This document shows, piece by piece, positions 34,093 through 41,839 of a stretch of DNA of 64,000 bases. Position 1 is the stretch's first letter. The number at the start of each line of letters is the position of its first letter. The notes beneath the pieces are model-generated. The model did not search any database. It saw nothing but the letters and a program-made list of their open reading frames with translations, and was not told the origin of the DNA. Location: NCBI RefSeq assembly GCF_029948125.1, contig NZ_JASAMB010000006.1:290565-354564 (forward strand), written 5' to 3'. The position numbers and the translations under genes are program-made. The stretch comes from Catellatospora sp. KI3 (GTDB taxonomy: Bacteria > Actinomycetota > Actinomycetes > Mycobacteriales > Micromonosporaceae).

Positions 34093-34787
34093 TGGACGCG
34101 CTGGCACGCCTGCACCCGCACACGGCCGGGCTGCTCGGCCAGGTCGACGACCTGCTCGCCCGGTGCGGCGCCCCCGCCGACCACCCCGTCTGGCCGCTGC
34201 TGCGGCGCACTGGCGCCCTGCCCGGCGACCTCGTCGGCGGCCTCGTCGCCTGGAGCCCCGGACCCTGGCTGGAGCAGGCCGAGGCGCTGCGCCGGGCCGC
34301 CCGCGACGCCGCCGAACTGGCCACCGACCTGCCGGTCGAGCGGGCCGGTGCATACGGCTGGAACGGGCCCGCCGCCGACGCCTTCGCGCGGCGCGCCGGT
34401 GCCGTACGGGCCGAGGTGCGCGACTGGAGTGAGCAGCTGCGGGCCGACGCGGAGCGGCTGGACGAGCTCGCCCACTGGCTGCAGTCGGCGCGGCAGCGTG
34501 CCGCGCGGGTGCTGGCCCGGGTGGCGAGCAGCACCCAGGCGGTCGCGCTGGTCACCGGGGTGGCCCCGGGGGCGCCGTCGGCCCGGCTGGACGCGGACGG
34601 CGGTGACCGGGTGCTGCGGGTGCGGGCCGCCGCCGCGGCGGAGATCGGGGCGGCGCTGCTGGCCGAGTTCGACGCGCTGCTCGGGGAGGGCGAGGAACTG
34701 GTCGGGCGGGTACCGATCGTGCGCGAGAGCACCGCGGCGACCCTGGACCTCAGCCCGTCCGCCGCAGCCCTACACGTAGACCTCTGA
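34092..34787 (+). CDS. WXG100-like helical protein, possible type VII secretion substrate
   Basis: This 231-aa protein has a long helix, a turn YGWNGPAADAFARR (a W-x-G motif followed by A-x-x-F, as in WXG100/LXG-like proteins) and a second long helix RAEVRDWSEQLRADAERLDELAHWLQSARQRA. The C-terminal third is another helical pair. No C-terminal toxin domain is recognisable. No EccC or other ESX machinery is in the window, so secretion is inference from fold and neighbours. The ATG is at 34092. Confidence 0.65.
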   Translation: MDALARLHPHTAGLLGQVDDLLARCGAPADHPVWPLLRRTGALPGDLVGGLVAWSPGPWLEQAEALRRAARDAAELATDLPVERAGAYGWNGPAADAFARRAGAVRAEVRDWSEQLRADAERLDELAHWLQSARQRAARVLARVASSTQAVALVTGVAPGAPSARLDADGGDRVLRVRAAAAAEIGAALLAEFDALLGEGEELVGRVPIVRESTAATLDLSPSAAALHVDL

Positions 34788-34813
34788 CCAGGCCCCAGGC
34801 CTGGCGCACATGG

Positions 34814-34876
34814 TGATCGCCGCCTCGGGTCAGAAGCGGCGCGTCGCGCGCAGTTCGTGACACGAGACGGCGATCA
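34814..34876. repeat. Paired 19-bp inverted repeat, TGATCGCCGTCT family (copy 1)
   Basis: TGATCGCCGCCTCGGGTCA (34814-34832) is inverted as TGACACGAGACGGCGATCA (34858-34876) with 17 of 19 positions matching across a 25-bp spacer. A related pair occurs at 63898-63958, and half-copies at 40225-40262 and 8845-8885. It lies between two convergent genes. Confidence 0.75.
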
Positions 34877-34880
34877 TGCC

Positions 34881-34928
34881 GCCCGGAGCCCGGAGCCCGG
34901 AGCCCGGAGCCCGGAGCCCGGAGCCCGG
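34881..34928. repeat. 7-bp microsatellite abutting a stop codon
   Basis: GCCCGGA is repeated six times plus GCCCGG. The run ends one base before the stop codon (minus strand, 34929-34931) of the surface protein. The repeat lies just downstream of that gene, so length change would not alter the protein. Confidence 0.97.
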
Positions 34929-36497
34929 TTAGTTGAGCAGGTCGGTGGGGCCCTCGGTGGCGCGGCGGCGGGACAGGAGGAGCAGGAAGCGGCCGGCGAC
35001 GAAGAGGAGGACGCCCGCGCCCGCGATCAGGGCGATGTTGGTGCCCGTACGCGGCAGGCGGCAGCCGGGGGTGTCGCAGTCGTTCGTGTCGGCGACCGGG
35101 GACCGGTCGGGGCCGCTGCCGCCGCCACCGCCGGGGTTCGCCGACGGCGAGGTGCCGCCGCCGGGGACACCGGCGGTGGTACTGGGCTGCGGGCTGCTCC
35201 CGCCGCCACCGGTGCGCTTGGGCGCCGCCGCGGCCGCGTGCAGCATGCCGACGCCCAGGTCGAGCACGGCGGCCCGCTGCCCGCGGTCGTTGCCGAGCGC
35301 GAGCACCTCGACCCGCAGGCTCGTGGCCTGCGCGGTGACGCCGCGGTCGCTGACGCGCTGCTCCACCTTGCCGATCGAGATCTTCACGACGGCCAGCTGG
35401 CACGGCCCGTCGAGGCCGCCGAGCCGGGTGCCGCCGAGCAGGTCGCCCAGCTCGGGCAGGCCGCCGAGTTCGGGCAGCTCGGGCAGCAGGGTGCCGCCGC
35501 CGCCCGTGCCGGTGAGGCGGTTCGCGACCGTGGTGAGGCTGCCGACCGGCAGCGCGTTGAGCAGGCCGCCGAGCGGGTTGCCGCCCTCGAGCAGCGGCAG
35601 GCCCTCAAGTTGGGCGCGCTGGCGCAGGGCGGGCAGGTTCAGGCTGCCGAGCAGGCCGCCCGTGGCGGGCAGCGGCACCGCGACCTCGAACGTACGGTGC
35701 AGGCTGTCGAGCGTACGGGTGCCCAGGCCGGGCGCGGTGATCTTCAGCAGGGGCGCCTGGTAGTCCACCGCGGAGGTGGCGGCGTCCCCGGTGGCCAGCA
35801 CCTTCAGGCGCGGCGGCTTGAGCACGTCGACCTGGACCGTACCGCCGATGAGGTCGAGGCCGACGAGGTCGATCTCGGCACCGGCGGCGGAGGCGGCCCG
35901 GCCGCGGTGGATCAGGGTGCCGGTCATGGCCTTGCTCGCGGCGTTGCTCTCGGCGCGGACCAGTGCGCCGCGGCTGCCGGGCAGCACCGCGGCGTCGAGC
36001 AGCGCGGACGAGGCGTCGCCCGCGGGCCCGTGCGCGGTGCCGCAGCCCATGCCCTCGTCCCAGGCCGCGCTGGCGACGAGGCTGCCGGTGCCCGCCCGGA
36101 CCAGGCCGAAGTCGACCGAGGTGGCGGTGTTGCGGACGGGGTCCTGGTGCGCCGGCGGCGCCTGCTGGTAGACGCGGGCGGCCAGCGGCCCGGCGGGCAG
36201 CCGGAGCCCGAGCAGCCGCGCGTCGGCGTACCGCGCCGCGCCGCTGCTGCGGACGGCGCTGGTGGCGGACATGTTCGCGCTGGCGGAGCCGATGGTCAGG
36301 TTCGCCACGGCGGGCAGCGGCAGGCCCAGCGGGCGCAGGTCCAGGGCGGCGACCTTCAGCAGGTCGGCACCGGCTCCGGCGGCGTACCCGCCGGGGCGGT
36401 CGCAGCCGGTCGCGGCGCGCGACGGCGTGGAGACGAGCGCGAGTGAGCTGACCGAGACGAGCGCGACGGTGCCGGCAGCGGCGAGATGGCGACGCAT
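34929..36497 (-). CDS. Secreted surface protein with LPRTG sortase signal
   Basis: This 522-aa protein starts at an ATG with GGAGGAAGC ahead of it; an upstream frame start at 36599 is rejected for that reason. A signal peptide (MRRHLAAAGTVALVSVSSLA through PSRAATG) is followed by an Ala/Leu/Gly-rich beta-type region without known catalytic motif, three Cys pairs, and a Gly/Ser/Pro linker. The end is a sorting signal: LPRTG near residue 481, a membrane helix and SRRRATEG. It should be linked to peptidoglycan by a sortase, none of which is in the window. The role is unknown; it may be a cell-surface or aerial-hyphae coat component. Confidence 0.8.
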   Translation of the reverse strand: MRRHLAAAGTVALVSVSSLALVSTPSRAATGCDRPGGYAAGAGADLLKVAALDLRPLGLPLPAVANLTIGSASANMSATSAVRSSGAARYADARLLGLRLPAGPLAARVYQQAPPAHQDPVRNTATSVDFGLVRAGTGSLVASAAWDEGMGCGTAHGPAGDASSALLDAAVLPGSRGALVRAESNAASKAMTGTLIHRGRAASAAGAEIDLVGLDLIGGTVQVDVLKPPRLKVLATGDAATSAVDYQAPLLKITAPGLGTRTLDSLHRTFEVAVPLPATGGLLGSLNLPALRQRAQLEGLPLLEGGNPLGGLLNALPVGSLTTVANRLTGTGGGGTLLPELPELGGLPELGDLLGGTRLGGLDGPCQLAVVKISIGKVEQRVSDRGVTAQATSLRVEVLALGNDRGQRAAVLDLGVGMLHAAAAAPKRTGGGGSSPQPSTTAGVPGGGTSPSANPGGGGGSGPDRSPVADTNDCDTPGCRLPRTGTNIALIAGAGVLLFVAGRFLLLLSRRRATEGPTDLLN

Positions 36498-36760
36498 GCT
36501 TCCTCCGGGGGCGGAACCGGGCGCGTCCCGCATCCGCCGTACGGCGGTGTCGCGGAGCGGTCCTGGTTCACATGGGCGGGGGCGCGCGGGGGTGCGCACC
36601 CTACGCCGAGGCCCAACGAAGGGTCACCGGCCGGGTTACGGCGGTCTGCGTACACGTATCCGGAAGAGCTAACGACGAATCAGCCGAAAAGGTACGCAGG
36701 CTATGACTTCTGTCCGAGCGTGCCCACCGTTTCCGCCGATTCCCGAAGTAAGGTGTGCCG

Positions 36761-37612
36761 ATGGGCATGCTCTGCGCGGTCACGTTCAACCGGTACGGGC
36801 GTCTTTACTACCTCGACCCCGGTGACTTCCGCCCCCGCGTCGGCGACAAGGTGCTGGTCGCCACCGACGAGGGCCCCGAGGTCGCCGACTGCGTCTGGGC
36901 CACCGAGTGGGTCGACGAGGACACCTCCGGTTTCCCCAAGGTCATCGGCATCGCGGGGGAGGAGGACGCCCGCCGCGACGAGCTGATCCGGCAGCGCAAG
37001 GCCGAGGCCAGGGTCGCCGCGAACCGGCTCATCCGCGAGCACGAGCTGCCGATGAAGGTCATCGCCGTCGACCACGTGCCCGGGGGCAGCCCCGGCGACG
37101 AGGTCGGGGCGGGTCCGCGTACCACCGTGTACTTCACGGCGCCGCACCGCGTCGACTTCCGGGCCCTGGTCCGCGACCTCGGCGCGACGCTGCGCTGCCG
37201 GGTGGAGCTGCGCCAGCTGTCGGCCCGCGACTCGGCCAAGGTGCAGGGCGGCATCGGCTCGTGCGGGCGCGACCTGTGCTGCTCGACGTTCCTGACCGAG
37301 TTCGAGCCGGTCAGCATCCGGATGGCCAAGGAGCAGGACCTGCCGCTCAACCCGATGCGGATCTCGGGGGCGTGCGGCCGCCTCATGTGCTGCCTCAAGT
37401 ACGAGCACCCGATGTACGTCGACTACCACGCCACCGCCCCGGCCATCGGCGAGCAGGTCAGCACGCCCGAGGGCGACGGCCGCGTGGTCGGCCACTCGGT
37501 GCCGCGCGACTCCGTCGTGGTACGCCTGAACGCCGACGGCTCCCGCACCGTCTGCCCGAAGGCGTCGGTGTGCGGGAGCCGCAAGTCGTACGAGGACCGC
37601 TACGCGGTCTGA
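36761..37612 (+). CDS. ricT: PSP1-domain protein RicT (YaaT)
   Basis: This 283-aa protein carries the PSP1 domain: ATDEGPEVADCVWATEWV, the FTAPHRVDFRALVRDLGATL segment and two Cys clusters, GSCGRDLCC (about 165-173) and GACGRLMCCLKYEHP (about 203-215). In B. subtilis RicT with RicA and RicF binds iron-sulfur clusters and affects RNA processing and development. No ricA or ricF is nearby. I chose the ATG at 36761, 6 bp after AAGTAAGGTG; ATG 36767 is also possible. Its last 13 bp overlap the convergent phosphoesterase gene. Confidence 0.88.
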   Translation: MGMLCAVTFNRYGRLYYLDPGDFRPRVGDKVLVATDEGPEVADCVWATEWVDEDTSGFPKVIGIAGEEDARRDELIRQRKAEARVAANRLIREHELPMKVIAVDHVPGGSPGDEVGAGPRTTVYFTAPHRVDFRALVRDLGATLRCRVELRQLSARDSAKVQGGIGSCGRDLCCSTFLTEFEPVSIRMAKEQDLPLNPMRISGACGRLMCCLKYEHPMYVDYHATAPAIGEQVSTPEGDGRVVGHSVPRDSVVVRLNADGSRTVCPKASVCGSRKSYEDRYAV

Positions 37613-39375
37613 GCGATCGTGCTCGCGTCGATCGTGTCCGACGGGATCTCGGCCGGCGGGGCGGCGTGCCGCGCCGCCGGTGCCAGCGTGATGACGTCGT
37701 CGATCAGGCGCGGGCGCAGCGGCCTGCTCGGGCGGAACCACGAGCCGGTCGGCTGCGCGACCCACTTGCGGCCGACCCGGTCGATGCCGATCGGGTAGAT
37801 CGTCAGGGCCCCGTCCGGGGTGAAGTGCATCCGCAGGAAGCACTTGAAGTCCTCGATGCCCTGACCGGCGAACAGCTCGTTCACGTTGACCCGGAACCGG
37901 GCCGCGACCAGCAGGTACGCCGAGACCAGCAGCGCCGCCACGACGCCCGCCGGGATCAGGTAGACCGCGACCGCCATCGAGGTGACCTGCCACTGCCGCC
38001 AGTTCTCGTCCGGCAGCAGGCGCCAGATCAGCATGCCGCCCACGCCGAGGGCTATGTGCGCCGTGCCGTGCAGCACGCCCAGGACCACCGCCGATATTCG
38101 GGTCTGCCCCTCGGTGAGGCCGACGGCGAAGAAGATGGTCGAGGCCATCACGATGGCCGTCATCAGGAAGATCGGCACCGTGATGATCCGGCCGTTGGCG
38201 TTGTTCAGCGCCAGCATGAGCATCGTGTGCAGGATGCCGAGCATGGTGGCGAAGCCCGGATTGCGCCACGGCAGCCGGGCGAAGACCCCGGTGCCGAGCC
38301 AGCGCGAGCGCATCTTCGTCGGGTACGTCGCCTGCAGCTCGTACGGCTGGCCGGTGCTCTGGCGGCGTACCTGGGAGTGCTTGGGCGGCACCGTGATCTG
38401 GTCGGGCAGGTTGTCGGTGGCCGCGGTGTAGGCGCCGCCACCGCCGCACGTGATCAGCTGGCGGCCGTCGTCGGACTGGGCGTACCGCGCGTAGTGGTGC
38501 AGGTCGCCGCTGAGCATCATCGCCACGTCCGCGCCGCTCGGGTCGATGACCGCGCGCAGGAAGTAGTCGATCGTGTCGTAGTAGAGCGGGTGCTGCTCGG
38601 ACTGCACCCAGGCGGGCTGCGGGGTGAGCAGGATGATCCGGTCGCCGGGCTCGAACGTCGCCGCGACGCCCCGGAAGTACTCCAGCTGCGGGTCGTCCAT
38701 GTACGCCGCACCCTGCACGTCCAGGGCCAGCAGCCACCACCGGTTCGGCAGCTTAAGCGCGAAGTAGCTGCGCGTCTGCCGGGTGCGCCAGCCGCCGATG
38801 CGGGCGCCCTCACGGCGCGCGAACAGGCGCAGAAAGGCGGTCAGGCCGTCGTACCAGTCGTGGTTGCCGGGCAGGGCGTAGACCGCCGGCGGCGGCGTGT
38901 GCGGGGCCTGCGGCAGCGCGGCACGGTACGGGCCCTCGAAGCGGTCCTCATACGCCTTGCCGCTCGCGGTCGGGTACACCTGGTCCCCGCCCAGCACCAG
39001 CACCTCGGCGCGCGGCAGCTGGTGCCCGTTGACGTCGAGGCCGTCCTGAGCCACCAGATAGGCCATCGAGTACGTGGCGTTGAACCCGTCCCCGAGGTCG
39101 GCGACGTAGTCCAGCCACAGGTCCTCGCACTCGGCGTGCTCGTCGTGGACCTTCGTGGGGAACGCGTTCTGCAGCTCGCGCTTGTCCAGATAGGCGCCGA
39201 ACTGCGCGGCGAACGCCACGCGCGCGCCCGTCGCGGCCAGCTGCACCGGGCTCAGCCAGGCCACCGGCTTCTGTGGAGTGAAGCCGAGCTGCGCCGGCTC
39301 GAGCTTGCTCGGACGGGGCTTCGGTACGCCCACCGGCGTGGGGTCGGAGGGGCTGCGCGGAGGGGTCACTGTCAC
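37600..39375 (-). CDS. Membrane-linked calcineurin-like metallophosphoesterase
   Basis: This 591-aa protein is a metallophosphoesterase followed by membrane segments. The metal-binding motifs are GGDQVYPT (about 130), LPGNHDWYDG (about 170) and SGDLHHYARY (about 290). From about residue 370 there are four to five hydrophobic helices (ILHTMLMLALN, IFLMTAIVMASTIFFAVG, IPAGVVAALLVSAYLLV), then a cytoplasmic tail. There is no N-terminal signal peptide, so the catalytic domain is probably cytoplasmic. Substrate is unknown. It ends overlapping ricT by 13 bp in convergent orientation. Confidence 0.85.
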   Translation of the reverse strand: MTVTPPRSPSDPTPVGVPKPRPSKLEPAQLGFTPQKPVAWLSPVQLAATGARVAFAAQFGAYLDKRELQNAFPTKVHDEHAECEDLWLDYVADLGDGFNATYSMAYLVAQDGLDVNGHQLPRAEVLVLGGDQVYPTASGKAYEDRFEGPYRAALPQAPHTPPPAVYALPGNHDWYDGLTAFLRLFARREGARIGGWRTRQTRSYFALKLPNRWWLLALDVQGAAYMDDPQLEYFRGVAATFEPGDRIILLTPQPAWVQSEQHPLYYDTIDYFLRAVIDPSGADVAMMLSGDLHHYARYAQSDDGRQLITCGGGGAYTAATDNLPDQITVPPKHSQVRRQSTGQPYELQATYPTKMRSRWLGTGVFARLPWRNPGFATMLGILHTMLMLALNNANGRIITVPIFLMTAIVMASTIFFAVGLTEGQTRISAVVLGVLHGTAHIALGVGGMLIWRLLPDENWRQWQVTSMAVAVYLIPAGVVAALLVSAYLLVAARFRVNVNELFAGQGIEDFKCFLRMHFTPDGALTIYPIGIDRVGRKWVAQPTGSWFRPSRPLRPRLIDDVITLAPAARHAAPPAEIPSDTIDASTIAQTA

Positions 39376-39676
39376 AGCAGCGCAGCATAGTCCGAGGTGG
39401 ATCGCCAGTCAGCAGCCCGAACGGGCAATACGAGTGTGTTACGGCTTTCGGACAGAGCCCCCGCTCTCCGCCGACGCGCCTCGACCCGCGCTGGCCGCGC
39501 TGGCCGCTGGCCGCTGGCCGGGTGGGTCGTGCTGCGGTTTCGGGGAACTTGCACGAATCTTGGCCGTCTTTCGCGCAGTTTCCCCGAAACTGCAGGACCG
39601 CTCGGGTGGGGGGTGGGCGGAGTTGCGGCGCGGTGAAGGGGGAGGGGCAGGTGAGGGGTGGTCGGGGAGGGGGTGG
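39376..39676. other. Gene-free spacer before DUF2218 gene
   Basis: This divergent spacer of about 300 bp contains short GCTGGCC repeats (39491-39520), the second GTTTCCCCGAAAC-type hairpin element (39535-39594) and a G-rich tract. I see no open frame with coding character. Confidence 0.6.
39535..39594. repeat. Compound hairpin element, GTTTCCCCGAAAC family (copy 2)
   Basis: GTTTCGGGGAA (39537-39547) is inverted in the perfect hairpin GCAGTTTC-CCC-GAAACTGC (39575-39593). TTGCACGAATCTTGG between them matches the TGCACGAAT and ATCTTGG parts of the copy at 25755-25838, so the order of blocks is conserved while the left hairpin has decayed. Confidence 0.7.
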
Positions 39677-39695
39677 TAAGGGTAGCCTAAGCGGC
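39677..39695 (+). promoter_or_regulatory. Candidate iron box (IdeR/DmdR type) at the DUF2218 start
   Basis: TAAGGGTAGCCTAAGCGGC agrees with the degenerate actinobacterial iron-box consensus (TWAGGTWAGSCTWACCTWA) at 14 of 19 positions, with the central TAGSCTAA kept and the right end weak. It includes a TAGCCT -10-like hexamer 7 bp before the ATG, so a leaderless, iron-repressed promoter is plausible. Confidence 0.4.
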
Positions 39696-39989
39696 ATGAT
39701 GATCACTGAGGGCAAGGCCCCTACCGACCGAGCCGCCCGCTACCTCAAGCAGGTGCTGTCCCACTTCAGCCACAAGATCGACGTGGAGCAGGGCGAGGAC
39801 AGCGGCAGCGCCACGTTCGGCGCGGGCAAGGCGTACCTGACGGCCACCGAAGATGCGCTCGTCGTACGGGTCGAGGCCGCCGATGCCGAGGGCGCCGCGA
39901 CGGTGCAGCGGGTCATCGTCGGCCACGCCGAGCGGTTCGGCGAGAAGGACCAGCTCAAGTTCGGCGACTTCGCCCCCGTCGCGGCCTGA
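39696..39989 (+). CDS. DUF2218 protein, possibly iron-regulated
   Basis: This 97-aa protein fits DUF2218 from end to end: RAARYLKQVLSHFSHKI, FGAGKAYLTATEDALVVRVEA, then HAERFGEKDQLKFGDFAP. Its biochemical role is not known. In actinomycetes relatives often lie with siderophore-interacting proteins. No siderophore gene is near, but an iron-box-like sequence touches the start codon. ATG 39696 and ATG 39699 are adjacent start options. The gene stands alone before the tRNA gene. Confidence 0.82.
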   Translation: MMITEGKAPTDRAARYLKQVLSHFSHKIDVEQGEDSGSATFGAGKAYLTATEDALVVRVEAADAEGAATVQRVIVGHAERFGEKDQLKFGDFAPVAA

Positions 39990-40035
39990 GTGTGACTCGC
40001 CGCCTACCCGGTGGGCACAGCCGCTCTCGATCGCG

Positions 40036-40041
40036 TATAGT
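40036..40041 (+). promoter_or_regulatory. -10 box of the tRNA promoter
   Basis: TATAGT lies 11 bp before the mature tRNA 5' end, a good match to TATAAT. A -35 box is not clear. Confidence 0.5.
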
Positions 40042-40052
40042 GATGCGACGTT

Positions 40053-40125
40053 GCCGCCTTAGCTCAGTCGGTAGAGCGTGTTACTCGTAATAACAAGGTC
40101 GACGGTTCGATTCCGTCAGGCGGCT
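40053..40125 (+). tRNA. tRNA-Thr (CGT anticodon)
   Basis: The 73-nt gene folds into a full cloverleaf. The acceptor GCCGCCT pairs with AGGCGGC (discriminator T), and the D arm is GCTC/GAGC. The anticodon arm TGTTA-CTCGTAA-TAACA has anticodon CGT, and the T arm GACGG-TTCGATT-CCGTC is intact. CGT reads the ACG threonine codon. The 3' CCA is not encoded. It has its own promoter and an immediate terminator, so it is a single-gene unit. Confidence 0.97.
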
Positions 40126-40135
40126 CGGTAAGGAG

Positions 40136-40171
40136 AAGCCCCAGGTCAGTCCGCTGACCTGGGGCTTTTCG
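40136..40171 (+). terminator. Intrinsic terminator of the tRNA gene
   Basis: A perfect 14-bp stem, AAGCCCCAGGTCAG with CTGACCTGGGGCTT, has a TCCG loop and continues into TTC, giving the run CTTTTC. It is the best Rho-independent terminator in the window. Confidence 0.92.
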
Positions 40172-40288
40172 CTGCTCCGGCCGAGTGTCTCGCCCAAGAT
40201 CTCCTTCTCGGGTCCGGCGGCGCGGTCGGAGCGCACCTTCCGGCCGTAGACGGCGATCAAGCCGGACGGGGCGGCGGACCCGGCCGGG

Positions 40289-41587
40289 TCAGACGCCCAG
40301 GTCGAAGTCGGCGCGCCGGGTGGGTGGCTCGGCCGCGGGGCGGCGGCGCAGGTGGACCAGGGCGAAGACGGCCGCCGCCGGGAGCAGCAGCAGGCCGCTC
40401 GCCGAGATCCCGGCACGCAGCGAGCCGCGCCCCAGCGCCCCCACGGGCGGCCCGCCCGCTATCTGCCCCAGCGCGTCCACCTGGGCCTGCATCGAGATCA
40501 CCGTGGCCCTGGTGGCGGACTCGGTCTCCGCGACCAGCAGCGCCGTCAGCAGCGGCCCCACCGCCGCCCGCAGCAGCCCCGCCACCAGGTACGCGGCGAG
40601 CGCCGCCCAGAAGCTCCCGGCCAGCGCGAACGCCACGACCGCCAGCGCGGCCCCCGTCTCCAGCCAGGCGAGCAGCCGCCCTACCGGCCGGGCCCGGCTG
40701 AGGTCCACCCGCCGCCGGATCACCTCGGTGACCAGGGCGGAGCCGAGCATCGCGGCCACCGTGCACAACCCGAGCCACACCAGCGGGGTCAACGCCCCGG
40801 GGAAGCGCAGGTCGGCCAGGAAGTGCGGCTGCGACAGCCGGTCGAACCCCTCACTGCCCATGGCCAGGAACAGCGTCGCCGCGACCAGGCCGAGCAGCGC
40901 GGAACTGCGTCGAATGACCTTGAACCCGTCCCGGACCTGACCGCCCATCGACCGGATCGCCGAGGCCATGGCCGACTGCCCGGCGATCCGGGCGGAACCG
41001 GCCGAGCGTGCCGGTGCCGGAGTGAACGAGCGCACCGGCGTGAAGTGGCGTTCGGGCATGGTGAGGGCGAGCAGAGCGCCGAGGGCCAGGGTCACGATCG
41101 CGCCGACCACGATGGGCAGGGCCAGGTCGAGTGAGGCCAGGGCGACGGCGGCGCCGATGCCGAGCACGCCGCCGAGCTGGGCGAACTGCCCGCCCCGGGC
41201 GAACGCCGGTCCGGCCCGGTCGGCGCCGAGCTCGTCACCGGCCCAGGCTTCGAGCGCGCCGTCGACGCAGACCGCGCCCACTGCCCACACGACGTTGGCG
41301 GCCAGCAGCGCGGGGTAGGTGGGGACCAGGCCCCACAGCAGCAGTCCCGCCCCCATGAGCAGGTATCCGATGATCACTGACAGCCGCCTGCTGTACAGGT
41401 CGGCGATGACGCCCGTGGGCACCTGGGCGGCGAAGCAGACCGCCTCCATCAGGGTGCCGACGAGGATGAGCTGCAACGGGTCGAGCCCGATCACCTGCAC
41501 CTGGTAGACCAGGTTCAGGGTCCACGCGGTGTGGCCCGCGAACGAGCCGACGGCGCTGAGCAGCAGGAAGATGCGGTACGCGGACAT
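40289..41587 (-). CDS. MFS transporter
   Basis: This 432-aa protein has 12 predicted membrane helices and the MFS loop 2-3 motif GVIADLYSRRLSVI (G-x-x-AD-x-x-x-R-R). The central cytoplasmic loop (about 180-215) is basic. It is probably an exporter of small molecules; substrate is unknown. ATG 41587 has only a weak ribosome binding site (CGGAGA). A 20-codon open frame with a strong Shine-Dalgarno lies in its leader (41651-41713). Confidence 0.85.
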   Translation of the reverse strand: MSAYRIFLLLSAVGSFAGHTAWTLNLVYQVQVIGLDPLQLILVGTLMEAVCFAAQVPTGVIADLYSRRLSVIIGYLLMGAGLLLWGLVPTYPALLAANVVWAVGAVCVDGALEAWAGDELGADRAGPAFARGGQFAQLGGVLGIGAAVALASLDLALPIVVGAIVTLALGALLALTMPERHFTPVRSFTPAPARSAGSARIAGQSAMASAIRSMGGQVRDGFKVIRRSSALLGLVAATLFLAMGSEGFDRLSQPHFLADLRFPGALTPLVWLGLCTVAAMLGSALVTEVIRRRVDLSRARPVGRLLAWLETGAALAVVAFALAGSFWAALAAYLVAGLLRAAVGPLLTALLVAETESATRATVISMQAQVDALGQIAGGPPVGALGRGSLRAGISASGLLLLPAAAVFALVHLRRRPAAEPPTRRADFDLGV

Positions 41588-41650
41588 GCGTCTCCGAAGG
41601 TGGTCGGGATGGGGGATCCCGGTGCCGGAGACGGCGGACTGGCGGAGGGG

Positions 41651-41713
41651 TCAGCAGACCCGAGCTGCGGTCGCCACGGCACCGGTGGACACGGCGGTGC
41701 GGGCAGACCTCAT
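41651..41713 (-). CDS. Possible 20-aa leader peptide of the MFS gene
   Basis: An ATG preceded by AGAGGAGCTCCCG opens a 20-codon frame, MRSARTAVSTGAVATAARVC, that stops 63 bp before the MFS start codon. Small Arg/Cys-ending leader peptides precede many actinomycete genes and can act as attenuators. Between leader and gene, CGGGAT/ATCCCG can form a small hairpin. No homologue was checked, so this is tentative. Confidence 0.35.
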   Translation of the reverse strand: MRSARTAVSTGAVATAARVC

Positions 41714-41777
41714 CGGGAGCTCCTCTCGTCACACGAACTCGGCGACCTTAACCCGCCGCGAGCGCGCGGGTAAAGGC

Positions 41778-41832
41778 CGTTAAGAAGGGGCCCTTCCACT
41801 ACGGAAAGCGATAAGAAGGGTCCCTTCCTTAC
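41778..41832 (-). repeat. Double-palindrome element, copy C (7 bp after a stop codon)
   Basis: On the minus strand it reads GTAAGGAAGGGACCCTTCTT, a TATCGC..TCCGTAG middle and GAAGGGGCCCTTCTTAACG. It begins 7 bp after the stop codon of the methyltransferase gene and lies upstream of the MFS leader, so it is intergenic. Both arms are intact palindromes. Confidence 0.92.
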
Positions 41833-41839
41833 CTCGGGG

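Noticed and set aside
36497..36599. N-terminal extension of the LPRTG protein to 36599
   Set aside because: The added 34 residues are Arg/Pro-rich with no ribosome binding site, whereas ATG 36497 has GGAGGAAGC and begins a normal signal peptide.
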